DNA from: JBGPHT01 sp041484525
GTDB lineage: Bacteria; Acidobacteriota; Terriglobia; Bryobacterales; Bryobacteraceae
Direction of reading: 5' to 3'
DNA: 64,000 nt
Assembly (NCBI GenBank): GCA_041484525.1
Contig: JBGPHT010000025.1
Span: forward strand, 1-64,000
The position numbers were made by a program, and so were the translations under genes. Below, piece after piece: positions 27,196-35,012 of this stretch. The number at the start of each line of letters is the position of its first letter. The first letter of the stretch is position 1. Below the pieces are notes generated by a model that searched no databases, was not told the origin of the DNA, and saw only the letters and a list, made by a program, of their open reading frames with translations.

Positions 27196-28352
27196 TTCGA
27201 TCGGTTGAGGTACGCGTAGTTCGCTTCCGCCATGATGTGCTGCAACGCCACACCCGATTCGAGCGCCAGCTTGCGGCAATCCTCGTACTCGGGGGCGTAG
27301 TAGCCTTCGCTTGAAACCTTCACCCGTACTTTGCCGTACGGCGTCCCCACCTCGGTCCAGCAGCGCGCCTGCACGCGCCGCTCGGCGGAATAGATGCGCA
27401 GTCCCAGCGTGGAGGTCTCGGCGAAGATGAGCTGCACCACGGCCTCGCGATGCTCCGGTTTGGCGATGGCGCGCAGCAGCGTGCCCGGCCGGCCCTTCTT
27501 CATCACCACCGGTTCGAGCGTGACGTCGAGCGCGCCGAACTCGAGTAGCCGCTCCGTGGCGTACGCGAGCACCTGCGGGTTCGAATCGTCGATGTTGGCT
27601 TCGATGACGGAAACCGTGAGCGCCTCATCCGCGCCCGTCGGCTCGCCCAGGATGACGCGCAGTACGTTTGCCTGCTCCCCGAAGTCGTGGCCGCCAGCGC
27701 CGTAACCCGTGCCCGACACTTTCATGGGCGGGATCACCCCGAAGGACGCCGCCAGCGTCGAGGCCACCGCCGCGCCCGTCGGCGTCGTCAGTTCCACCGC
27801 CGGTCCGCGTGCGTAGACCGGAGCATTCACCAGCAGCCGCGCCGTGGCGGGCGCAGGCACCGGCAGCAAGCCATGCTCCGTTTTGACAGTGCCGCTGCCC
27901 ACGTTCACCGGCGAGCAGACGATAGTGCCGATCCCGAGCAGATCGAACGCCACGCAGGCGCCCACGATGTCGGCGATGGAATCGGCCGCTCCCACTTCAT
28001 GGAAATGCACCCTCTCGATCGGTACCTGGTGCACCTCGGCCTCGGCCTCGCCCAGGCGCCTGAAGACGGCGATGGCATTCTGGCGCGCGTGTTCCGGAAT
28101 CCGCGCCTTTTCGATCATCTTCACGATGTGGGAAAGGTGCCGGTGAACCTTCGCTTCCTGGACCGCAACGTGGTATTTGGTAGCCCCGATCCCGCACCGC
28201 TTCACCTTCTCGAACGACACCACGGCACCCGCCTCGAGCGAATCGATGGCGTTGACGATGGCGTTCTGGTCCGCGCCGGCGTCGGCCAGCGCGCCCACGA
28301 GCATGTCCCCGCTGATTCCCGAAAATGCGTCCAGATAACAGGTGAGAGCCAC
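27192..28352 (-). CDS. larC: Nickel-pincer cofactor biosynthesis protein LarC
   Basis: A 386-residue LarC (formerly DUF111), which inserts nickel into the pincer cofactor of lactate racemase-type enzymes. Family marks are YLDAFSGISGDMLVGAL at the start, VHFHEVGAADSIADIVG, TPTGAA and EANIDDSNPQ. GTG 28352 gives the usual N-terminus; an in-frame GTG at 28385 is the alternative. In Lactobacillus the protein is made by programmed frameshifting of larC1/larC2, while here one frame covers both halves. No larA, larB or larE is adjacent, so it would serve enzymes encoded elsewhere. Confidence 0.92.
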   Translation of the reverse strand: MALTCYLDAFSGISGDMLVGALADAGADQNAIVNAIDSLEAGAVVSFEKVKRCGIGATKYHVAVQEAKVHRHLSHIVKMIEKARIPEHARQNAIAVFRRLGEAEAEVHQVPIERVHFHEVGAADSIADIVGACVAFDLLGIGTIVCSPVNVGSGTVKTEHGLLPVPAPATARLLVNAPVYARGPAVELTTPTGAAVASTLAASFGVIPPMKVSGTGYGAGGHDFGEQANVLRVILGEPTGADEALTVSVIEANIDDSNPQVLAYATERLLEFGALDVTLEPVVMKKGRPGTLLRAIAKPEHREAVVQLIFAETSTLGLRIYSAERRVQARCWTEVGTPYGKVRVKVSSEGYYAPEYEDCRKLALESGVALQHIMAEANYAYLNRSK

Positions 28353-28426
28353 GATCTCTTCATTGTAGCCACGAAAGCGCTGCACGCTTTTCGAGGCGGC
28401 TCCGTCTTGCCTTTGAGAGGAGTGCC

Positions 28427-29428
28427 ATGCGCGCTAAGGCGATCCCACTTGCGCTTGCCCTTCTGCTCGCCTCCGTGGCGGTTGGACAGAGCCTGGATCG
28501 CGTGCTGCATTTCACGCAGGCTGACACGCCGCAGGGCTGGCAGGAAATCGCCACCGCGATTCGAGGGACGACGGAGATTCAGTTGTCTGTCGACAGCGCG
28601 TCCCGAACCATGGCGCTGAGCGGGACGGCCGGCCAAGTGTCGCTGGCCGAGTGGCTGTTTAACGAACTGGATCGGCCTGCCGGCGGGCAGCCCGATGCCA
28701 CGCATGAATACGCCGTGCCCGGCACCGGCAACGAGGTGGTGCGAGTGTTTTTCCTGGCCCACCCCCGGACGCCGCAGGGTTTGCTGGAGATCGGCACCGC
28801 GACTCGGGGGATTGCCGATATCGGGCGGGTCTTCTTTTACACTGCATCGAGAGCCCTCGTGTTGCGCGCACCGGCCCGCGATATTGCCCTGGCCGCGTGG
28901 CTGGTGGAGCAATTAGACAAGCCTGACGCCGAGCCGCCCCCGGGTCCGCACGAATATCTGATGCCGTTTAGCAAAGAGAACGTAGTGCGAGTGTTTTACC
29001 CGGCCCACACCCAGACGGCACAGAGCCTGCAGGAAATGGTCACCACGATGCGCTCGATGGCGGATATCAACCGGCTATTCGTTTGCAACACACCGGGGTC
29101 CGTGACGTTGCGGGGAACGGCCGACCGTGTGGCGCTGGCCGAGTGGCTGTTTCACCAACTGGATCAGCCTGCCGGCGGGACACCCCAGGCCACCAATGAA
29201 TACGCCGTGTCCCGCGGCGGCAACGATGTCGTGCGAGTGTTCTTCCTGACCCACGCTGGGACGCCGCAAGGCGTGAAGGAGATGCTCAGCCTGATCCGCT
29301 CGAAGACCGAAGTCCAACGGGTATTCATGTGCACCGCGCCCAGAGCCGTCACCATTCGCGGGACGGCCGGCCAGTTGGCGCAGGCCGAGCGGCTGATCGA
29401 GGAGCGGGACAAGCCCGGATCGCAGTAA
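28427..29428 (+). CDS. Secreted protein of four tandem ~82-residue repeats, secretin N-domain-like
   Basis: A 333-residue exported protein (signal MRAKAIPLALALLLASVAVG) made almost wholly of four repeats, at about 24-84, 103-166, 185-248 and 267-330. The common pattern is VVRVFFL-H--TPQG--E--T-IR---DI-R-F------A---RGTA---ALAEWL---LD-P. This beta-alpha-beta-beta-alpha pattern, ending in a LAEWLV-QLD helix, recalls the N-terminal ring domains of secretins (NolW type), but no secretin channel domain is present. GAGAGGAG precedes the ATG. It is divergent from larC. I do not recognise the family by name; the function is unknown. Confidence 0.85.
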   Translation: MRAKAIPLALALLLASVAVGQSLDRVLHFTQADTPQGWQEIATAIRGTTEIQLSVDSASRTMALSGTAGQVSLAEWLFNELDRPAGGQPDATHEYAVPGTGNEVVRVFFLAHPRTPQGLLEIGTATRGIADIGRVFFYTASRALVLRAPARDIALAAWLVEQLDKPDAEPPPGPHEYLMPFSKENVVRVFYPAHTQTAQSLQEMVTTMRSMADINRLFVCNTPGSVTLRGTADRVALAEWLFHQLDQPAGGTPQATNEYAVSRGGNDVVRVFFLTHAGTPQGVKEMLSLIRSKTEVQRVFMCTAPRAVTIRGTAGQLAQAERLIEERDKPGSQ

Positions 29429-29506
29429 GGGCCCTTCACCGAGTCCTGGTACTAAAGCACCCCTACCCGGTAAAGCTTTTCCTCTTTCGGCCGATCTGTT
29501 CCATTA

Positions 29507-30859
29507 GTGGCGATGCTCGGTCTGCTCTCACAGCAGTTACTAATCTTCTACGCGGCAGGCGGCTTGACGCTGGCTTTGACGACCGCGATCTGCCATCTGA
29601 TCCGCGTGCGCAAAATCCGCCTTGTGGCGGCCAAAGCCAATGCTGCCAAGTCCGAGTTTCTGGCCAATATGAGCCACGAGATTCGGACTCCGCTGAACGG
29701 CATCGCGGGGATGGCGGAGTTGCTCGCCGTCACCAATCTCGATATCGACCAGCTCGAGATGGTTTCCATTATCCAGCGCAGCACCGACTCCCTGATTGCC
29801 ATTGTCAACAGCATCCTGAATTTTTCCCAGATCGATGCGGGTATGCTCGAATTGGAAGAGAGCGACTTCGAGTTGCGCACCCAGGTCGAATTGGCCGTCC
29901 GGCCGTTCATCGCCGGCGCACGCACGCGGCACATCGTCTTCGAAACCAGCCTCGACCCGGGACTTCCTGCCTGGGTGCGCGGCGATGCCTTGCGATTGCG
30001 CCAGGTCCTGACCAACGTGCTTTCGAACGCCGTAAAGTTCACCGAAGCCGGGAAGGTGCGGCTGGAGGTGACGCTGGCGGGGGATCCAACCGAACAACTG
30101 GCCGTGCTCTTCCGCGTCATCGACACCGGCATCGGGATGGATCAGGAAACCGTTGGCCGGCTCTTCGCGCCATTTACACAGGGCGATTCGGGGAGCACGC
30201 GAAAATACGGCGGCACCGGCCTTGGTCTCGCGATCGCGCATCGGCTCCTGCTGCGGATGAATGGCTCGGTCGGGGTCGAGAGCGCTGCGGGCAAGGGCTC
30301 CACCTTCTGGTTCCTGCTGCCCCTTGCCACGGCGGAGGCCCCGGCGCACGAGCCGAAGCCTGAAATCAACGCTCCGCGTGCTGCTCCTCAGGCCGTGCTA
30401 TCCCGGGCCGGCCGCGTCCTCATTGCGGACGACAATCCCATCAACCAACTGGTGGTGGTCAAGGCCGTCCACAGCCTCGGCTACGCTGCCGAAGTCGTCT
30501 CGGACGGCGAAGGCGCCGTGGAGGCTATGGCCCGCGACCATTTCGATGTCATATTGATGGATTGCCAGATGCCCGGCATGGATGGCTACGCCGCCGCCGC
30601 GGAGATCCGGCTGCGCGAAGATGCGAAAGACGATGGACGCCACGTGCCTATTGTTGCCATGACTGCCAATGCCATCGAGGGCGATCAGGAACGCTGCCTC
30701 GCGGCGGGAATGGACGATTACCTCACCAAGCCGCTCCGCATCCATACGCTGGCCCGAACGCTGGATCGTTGGATGGCGGATCCGCCTAACCGCGTTTTCG
30801 GTCTCGCCACTCCGCTTCGAGAATGCCCCACACTACCAGGTCCAGCCACCGGTCGTTGA
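29507..30859 (+). CDS. Hybrid histidine kinase-response regulator
   Basis: A 450-residue two-component protein. A single membrane helix (about 9-31) leads directly into a dimerisation/phosphoacceptor helix NMSHEIRTPLNG with H57. The ATPase domain follows (N-box LTNVLSNAVKF, DTGIGM, GGTGLGLAI, GKGSTFWF), then a receiver domain (ADDN 307-310, phospho-acceptor D352 in LMDCQMPGMDG, K408). There is no periplasmic or PAS sensor, so input must come through the short N-terminus or a partner. The GTG at 29507 or the ATG at 29513 could be used. The last 74 bases overlap the convergent GNAT gene. Confidence 0.92.
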   Translation: MAMLGLLSQQLLIFYAAGGLTLALTTAICHLIRVRKIRLVAAKANAAKSEFLANMSHEIRTPLNGIAGMAELLAVTNLDIDQLEMVSIIQRSTDSLIAIVNSILNFSQIDAGMLELEESDFELRTQVELAVRPFIAGARTRHIVFETSLDPGLPAWVRGDALRLRQVLTNVLSNAVKFTEAGKVRLEVTLAGDPTEQLAVLFRVIDTGIGMDQETVGRLFAPFTQGDSGSTRKYGGTGLGLAIAHRLLLRMNGSVGVESAAGKGSTFWFLLPLATAEAPAHEPKPEINAPRAAPQAVLSRAGRVLIADDNPINQLVVVKAVHSLGYAAEVVSDGEGAVEAMARDHFDVILMDCQMPGMDGYAAAAEIRLREDAKDDGRHVPIVAMTANAIEGDQERCLAAGMDDYLTKPLRIHTLARTLDRWMADPPNRVFGLATPLRECPTLPGPATGR

Positions 30860-31340
30860 CCCACTCGGCGTGTCTCAAGACGCCCTCTCGCTTGAATCCG
30901 AGCCGCTCCGGAATGGCGCAGCTTCGCGTGTTGCCGGTGCCGCACCGGATTTCCACGCGATGCATGCCCACTTCGTCAAACAGGTAATCGAGCAGCACGA
31001 CGCAGCCGCGCGTGATGATTCCTTTGCCCTGTTGCTGCTGGTCCAACCAGTAGCCGATGCTGCAATTCCGGTTGTCCCAGTCGTATCTATGGCAGCCCAT
31101 CGCGCCGCCGAAAGAGCCGTTGATCCACAAACCCATCTGCGGGCCTTCATTGGCGTCGGCCTGTGCCTGGGCCCGCGCGATGAACTCGCGAATGTCGTCC
31201 GCCGAGTGGGTGCGGTCCGTCCAGGGCATCCATTGCCTCAGGTGATCGCGATTCCGCTCCACCGCGGCGAATGCTTCTTCGGCATCCGCGGAAGCGAACT
31301 GCCGCAGTTCGACGCCCGCCTCCACCGTCCTTCGAAACAT
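30786..31340 (-). CDS. RimJ/RimL-type GNAT N-acetyltransferase
   Basis: A 184-residue GNAT enzyme of the ribosomal-protein/N-terminal acetyltransferase subgroup. It has the opening FRRTVEAGVELRQF, the internal IGYWLDQQQQGKGIITRG acetyl-CoA loop, and HRVEIRCGTGNTRSCAIPERLGFKREGVLR. ATG 31340 follows GGAGGA at short spacing, so it is preferred over an in-frame start 66 bases upstream. It begins 10 bases after the end of a cyclase remnant. The acceptor substrate is unknown. Confidence 0.9.
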   Translation of the reverse strand: MFRRTVEAGVELRQFASADAEEAFAAVERNRDHLRQWMPWTDRTHSADDIREFIARAQAQADANEGPQMGLWINGSFGGAMGCHRYDWDNRNCSIGYWLDQQQQGKGIITRGCVVLLDYLFDEVGMHRVEIRCGTGNTRSCAIPERLGFKREGVLRHAEWVNDRWLDLVVWGILEAEWRDRKRG

Positions 31341-31350
31341 CACTCCTCCA

Positions 31351-31536
31351 CTACCGCGAATGCCCGCACAGGAAACGACCCCAGCCGCTCTCCGTGCCCG
31401 GCTCATAATGTGAACGCGAAGCCTCGCGGCTCATGAAGTTCGAAATCAGCGGGGCAGGGAAGCCCCGGTACATGACCATCCCATGCTCCACCGTATGGCT
31501 CAGGTCCACCAGCCGCACACCGCTCCCTTCGATCAC
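31351..31536 (-). pseudogene. N-terminal remnant of a cyclase-family (kynurenine formamidase-like) hydrolase
   Basis: A 61-residue frame reading VRLVDLSHTVEHGMVMYRGFPAP and SREASRSHYEPGTE, the N-terminal strand region of PF04199 cyclase-family enzymes, which are normally over 200 residues. The sequence loses similarity after HYEPGTE and stops, and the metal-binding HxxTHxD motif is absent. Its start overlaps the stop of the LOG-type gene by four bases, so it was once coupled to it. A full-length, different cyclase is present at 38546-39310. Confidence 0.7.
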
Positions 31537-32336
31537 GTTCCAGCGGGTTTCTGCGGGTTGCGCGATTTCGAAATCGCAGGCATCTCCGGCGTCTCCGGCT
31601 GCATGGCGTATTTCATCAAGCCGGTCTTCAGGATTTCGAACGCCGAACCGGGATCGTCCGCGTATTGGAAGAGATTCAGGTCTTCTGGCCCGATCATCTC
31701 GTACTTCACCAGCGCGTCGAAATTGATGACCTCTTTCCAGTATGTCGACCCATACAGCACAATCGTCATCTTCTTCGCCAGTTTCTCGGTCTGGGAGAGC
31801 GTGAGCAGTTCCATCAGTTCATCCATCGTCCCGAAGCCGCCGGGAAACACCACCAGCGCCTTCGCCAGATAGGCGAACCAGAACTTGCGCATGAAGAAGT
31901 AGTGAAACTCGAAGCTCAGCTCGGGCGTAATGTACGGATTCGGAAACTGCTCGAAGGGCAGCCCGATGTTGAGTCCGACGGTCTTGCCCTTGGCGTCGTG
32001 CGCGCCCCGGTTGGCCGCTTCCATGATCCCCGGCCCGCCTCCCGAGCAGACCACGAAGCGGTAGGTGCTGTTGGTGAACTGGTCCGCCCACTCGGTCAGC
32101 ATCTGGGCGAGCGTGCGCGCTTCGTTGTAGTAGCGGGCGAGCGGCCCATCCTCCTGCACCCGCGCCGAGCCGAAGAACACAACCGTGTCCCGCACCTTCT
32201 CCCGCCGGAAATGCGCCAGCGGCTCCAGAAACTCGGCCAGAATGCGCATCGCGCGAGCATCCGGGCTGTTCAGAAACTCTTGATTCAGGTAAGCGACTCT
32301 TCGCCGCGTGTCTTGGGGTGGCAGGTTACTGGGCAT
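31533..32336 (-). CDS. LOG-family/TIGR00730 Rossmann-fold nucleoside-monophosphate phosphoribohydrolase
   Basis: A 267-residue protein with the LOG signature: VCSGGGPGIMEAANRGA followed by VVFPGGFGTMDELMELLTLSQT (PGGxGTxxE). Family members cleave ribose-5-phosphate from cytokinin or purine nucleotides; older databases mislabel them lysine decarboxylase. An N-terminal extension of about 80 residues (FLEPLAHFRREKVRDTVVFFGSARV) is as in the larger bacterial subgroup. The start overlaps the lpxD stop by 11 bases. Confidence 0.9.
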   Translation of the reverse strand: MPSNLPPQDTRRRVAYLNQEFLNSPDARAMRILAEFLEPLAHFRREKVRDTVVFFGSARVQEDGPLARYYNEARTLAQMLTEWADQFTNSTYRFVVCSGGGPGIMEAANRGAHDAKGKTVGLNIGLPFEQFPNPYITPELSFEFHYFFMRKFWFAYLAKALVVFPGGFGTMDELMELLTLSQTEKLAKKMTIVLYGSTYWKEVINFDALVKYEMIGPEDLNLFQYADDPGSAFEILKTGLMKYAMQPETPEMPAISKSRNPQKPAGT

Positions 32337-33351
32337 GCTTCTCCAACTGATCCACTTTCCTCTTCAATTCCCGTAAGGTCTTCAGCACTTCAGGCAATTT
32401 GGGAAACGCCGTAATGGCTCGCAGCCACTCGCTGGCGGCGAAGGCCGGCGAACCGGAGATCCGCCCACCCGCTTCCACGTCGCCGCCGATCCCGCTCTGC
32501 GCATAAACGATGGCGCCCTCGTGCACCGTGAGGTGGCCGGACGAGCCGACCTGTCCGGCGAGCAGCACGTTTTTCTCGAGCACCGTGCTCCCCGCAAGGC
32601 CCGTCTGTGCGCAGATGATATTGTCCTCGCCGACCGTGCAGGCGTGCCCCACCTGCACCAGGCTGTCGATCTTGGCGCCGCGCCGGACGCGGGTTTCGCC
32701 CACCGTGGCGCGGTCCACCGAAGTCAGGCTCTGGATCTCGACGTCATTCTCCAGAACGGTCACGCCGGATTGCACGATCTTGCAATGCGTCCCATCGGCG
32801 CGCTTGGCGAAGCCGAATCCGTCGCCACCGACGACTACACCATTTTGTAAAATCACGCGGTCGCCGATGCGGCAGAACTCGCGCACCGTGGCGTGCGAGT
32901 GCGCCAGGAAGTCGTCGCCGATCTGGGCGCCTTCGTAGATAACCACGTGGGGATGCAGCACCGCATTCCGCCCGATGCGTACCCGCTCGCCCACTGCGGC
33001 GAAGGCTCCGATTGAGCAGTTTTCGCCGATCGTCGCCGTGGGCGCGACGTACGCCATCGGATGCACGCCAGAGGGCGGCCGCGGAGGCTGATAGAACAGC
33101 GCCAGCGCGCGCGCGAAATCGAGATACGGATTTTCCGAGACCAGGCAGGCGATCGCCAACCCAGCCGGCGCTTCCGAAACCAGGATGGCGCTCGCCTGCG
33201 TGAGCTTGACCTTGGGCGCGTACTTGGGATTCGCCAAAAACGTGAGGTGTCCGGGCGCGGCGTGCTCCATTCCGGACACACCGGTGATCTCGCTCTCTCC
33301 GTCGCCCTCCAGGCGGCACCCCAGCGCTTCCGCAATCGTGCGCAGCTTCAT
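32326..33351 (-). CDS. lpxD: UDP-3-O-acylglucosamine N-acyltransferase
   Basis: A 341-residue left-handed beta-helix acyltransferase of lipid A synthesis. The N-terminal uridine-binding domain (MKLRTIAEALGCRLEGDGESEITGVSG) is followed by hexapeptide repeats (APTATIGENCSIGAF, IGRNAVLHPHVVIYEGAQIG). The catalytic histidine region is VQVGHACTVGEDNII. Its presence indicates a Gram-negative envelope with lipid A. No other lpx or fab genes are adjacent, unlike the usual lpxD-fabZ-lpxA cluster. Confidence 0.95.
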   Translation of the reverse strand: MKLRTIAEALGCRLEGDGESEITGVSGMEHAAPGHLTFLANPKYAPKVKLTQASAILVSEAPAGLAIACLVSENPYLDFARALALFYQPPRPPSGVHPMAYVAPTATIGENCSIGAFAAVGERVRIGRNAVLHPHVVIYEGAQIGDDFLAHSHATVREFCRIGDRVILQNGVVVGGDGFGFAKRADGTHCKIVQSGVTVLENDVEIQSLTSVDRATVGETRVRRGAKIDSLVQVGHACTVGEDNIICAQTGLAGSTVLEKNVLLAGQVGSSGHLTVHEGAIVYAQSGIGGDVEAGGRISGSPAFAASEWLRAITAFPKLPEVLKTLRELKRKVDQLEKHAQ

Positions 33352-33404
33352 AGTCGACGTGGCCGTTGCTTGCAGTATTCAGGGTAGCAAGCGCCCGGCT
33401 CGCA

Positions 33405-34073
33405 TCAAAACACGAAGCCCGCCAGGAATTCCACCTGATTCGGCGCGAACCGAAGCAGCCCGCCCGGCCCGGAAATGTTGGCCGTCCACCGCGTGTATCG
33501 GAACTCGGGCGTCACCCGAAAGCGGCCCGCTCGCACTTCCAGGCCTCCCACAGCCGTCACGCCCGGATAAAACCGCTTCCGCAGTTCAGAAGGCTGGCTT
33601 GTGTCGAGCGGTGTCGTCGAACTGGTCCGAGTCACCAGCGAGCCGGTCGTCTGCTCGCCGCGACCACGCACCGGACCCACATATCGCAGCACGCCTCCGC
33701 CCGCCGCGAACGGCCGCACCACCCGGCCGAAGCGGTACTTGGCCATCAACGGGAAGTCCCACGAGTTTCCTTTTACGTCGATTGCCGAGTCCCGAAAATT
33801 ACCGTTGGCCGAGTCGAAGAAGTGGACAATCCCGACATAGCCCATCCGATGGTACAGGGCGTCTGCCTCGAACCCGAACGCACGCGTCCACTCCCACTCG
33901 GCCGAGGCGCCCACTGTGTAACGCCGCGTGGCAGCCGAGTATTCGGCACTTCCATGCAGGCTGCCGGAAGTGCCGGTCTCAAAGTACGGCGTCAGGGGCA
34001 CGCCGCCTTTCAATCCAAAATGAAATCCCTGGCCCAGCGCCGGCATTGCGCACACGAAGAGTAACCATTTCAT
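33405..34073 (-). CDS. Outer-membrane beta-barrel protein, OmpW/PorT-like
   Basis: A 222-residue exported protein: signal MKWLLFVCAMPALGQG, then alternating amphipathic strands (FHFGLKGGVPLTPYF, YTVGASAEWEWTRAFGFEADALYHRMGY, FPLMAKYRFGRVVRPFAAGGG, FRVTPEFRYTRW) and a terminal strand VEFLAGFVF ending in phenylalanine. This is the pattern of a small eight-stranded barrel. There is no catalytic motif. It lies downstream of the ArsR/AHSA1 pair on the same strand, but a gap of 67 bases makes co-transcription uncertain. Confidence 0.8.
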   Translation of the reverse strand: MKWLLFVCAMPALGQGFHFGLKGGVPLTPYFETGTSGSLHGSAEYSAATRRYTVGASAEWEWTRAFGFEADALYHRMGYVGIVHFFDSANGNFRDSAIDVKGNSWDFPLMAKYRFGRVVRPFAAGGGVLRYVGPVRGRGEQTTGSLVTRTSSTTPLDTSQPSELRKRFYPGVTAVGGLEVRAGRFRVTPEFRYTRWTANISGPGGLLRFAPNQVEFLAGFVF

Positions 34074-34140
34074 CCTGCTACTAAGACCGGCGGAGCGCCC
34101 CTTTCACCTACAGGCGACCGATCCGTGACTTCGGTTTCCC

Positions 34141-34610
34141 TCACTCTGGCGGTGCAGTAAAGCGCCGCGTCATCATCGGCATCGGCTGGCCGGTCTCGAG
34201 CAGCGTCTTCAGGCTCGATAACACCAGCGGCCAACCTTTCGAGATGCCGTGAAGCATGGGGGATTCGGGCTCCAGTTCGTCGTGTGTCACGGTCAGGCGC
34301 ACCACTTCCATGTAGGGCTCGATCTCGAACGTCACGCGCGAATGCTTCTCCGGCGCGTCCGCATCGGCGGGAGAGGCCCACGTCAGCACCAGGCGCCGGG
34401 GCGTGTGCTCTCCACCACCTTGCCCACAACGTCCACCTTGCCGGCATCATCGTAGTCCTGATGCTCCCACTTCGAGCCGGCTTTCCAGTCGGACGCGTTC
34501 CGGTGGCGGGCCCAGTATTGTTTCGTCATCTCACCGTCAATTAGAGCGTTCCAGAGCTTCTCCGGAGTCGTCGAGATGTAACTTACGTAAACGAATTTCG
34601 GCTTACTCAC
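34141..34610 (-). pseudogene. AHSA1/SRPBCC-domain protein, frameshifted
   Basis: Two overlapping frames form one SRPBCC (AHSA1) protein of about 155 residues. The first gives KFVYVSYISTTPEKLWNALIDGEMTKQYWA and WKAGSKWEHQ; the second continues LTWASPADADAPEKHSRVTFEIEP to the C-terminus. The break is at the G run 34398-34401: one extra base there restores VVESTRPRRLVLTW, the expected family sequence. The gene overlaps the upstream ArsR-type regulator by eight bases, the standard ArsR/SRPBCC module. As written it is truncated; a sequencing indel is a real alternative. Confidence 0.75.
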
Positions 34611-34920
34611 GATTGTCTCCTTCCAGTATTTTCTTCAGGTCGTGCAGCGCACTCAGGCGCTGCCGCTCGAATTTCCCGATCCAGCGCTCGTAGATTTCAT
34701 GCAGCGGGACCGGGTTCAAATAGTGCAGCTTTTCGCGGCCGCGCCAGACCGGAACCACCAGGTTGGCCGCTTCGAGCAGCGCCAGATGCTTGGTCACGGC
34801 CTGGCGGGTCATGTCCAGGTCGCGGCAAAGCTCTCCCAAGGTCTGGCCGTTGTGCGAACATAAGCGGTCCAGCAACTGGCGGCGGCTCGGGTCGGCCAAA
34901 GCCTTGAATACCAGGTCCAT
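34603..34920 (-). CDS. ArsR/SdpR-type winged-helix repressor
   Basis: A 105-residue regulator: MDLVFKALADPSRRQLLDRLC, recognition helix TRQAVTKHLALLEAANLV, wing WRGREKLHYLN, and a C-terminal dimer helix ending ILEGDNRE. It carries no obvious metal-binding cysteine cluster, as expected for the subgroup paired with SRPBCC proteins. ATG 34920 is preferred for the short family N-terminus and an upstream AGGA. A perfect palindrome lies just upstream, so autorepression is likely. Confidence 0.9.
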   Translation of the reverse strand: MDLVFKALADPSRRQLLDRLCSHNGQTLGELCRDLDMTRQAVTKHLALLEAANLVVPVWRGREKLHYLNPVPLHEIYERWIGKFERQRLSALHDLKKILEGDNRE

Positions 34921-34935
34921 TCCCACAATCCTAAT

Positions 34936-34960
34936 ATGCAACCTTATGGTTGCATGTCAA
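34936..34960 (-). promoter_or_regulatory. Operator palindrome and -35 element of the ArsR/AHSA1 pair
   Basis: ATGCAACC (34936-34943) and GGTTGCAT (34948-34955) form a perfect inverted repeat with a four-base spacer. On the minus strand TTGACA (34960-34955) immediately precedes it, and a weaker -10 (ATATTA/TATTAG region) follows at 16-18 bp. The operator therefore fills the promoter spacer. The centre is about 25 bases before the ArsR start. Confidence 0.8.
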
Positions 34961-35012
34961 GCCGTACACCCTTGGACCGCGACACACGTCTCAATTTGGG
35001 GTTCAATAAGAT

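Noticed and set aside
28500..29428. CRISPR-like or DNA-level tandem repeat in the four-repeat gene
   Set aside because: The ~246-base periodicity is in coding sequence with diverged units and no spacer structure; it is a protein repeat.
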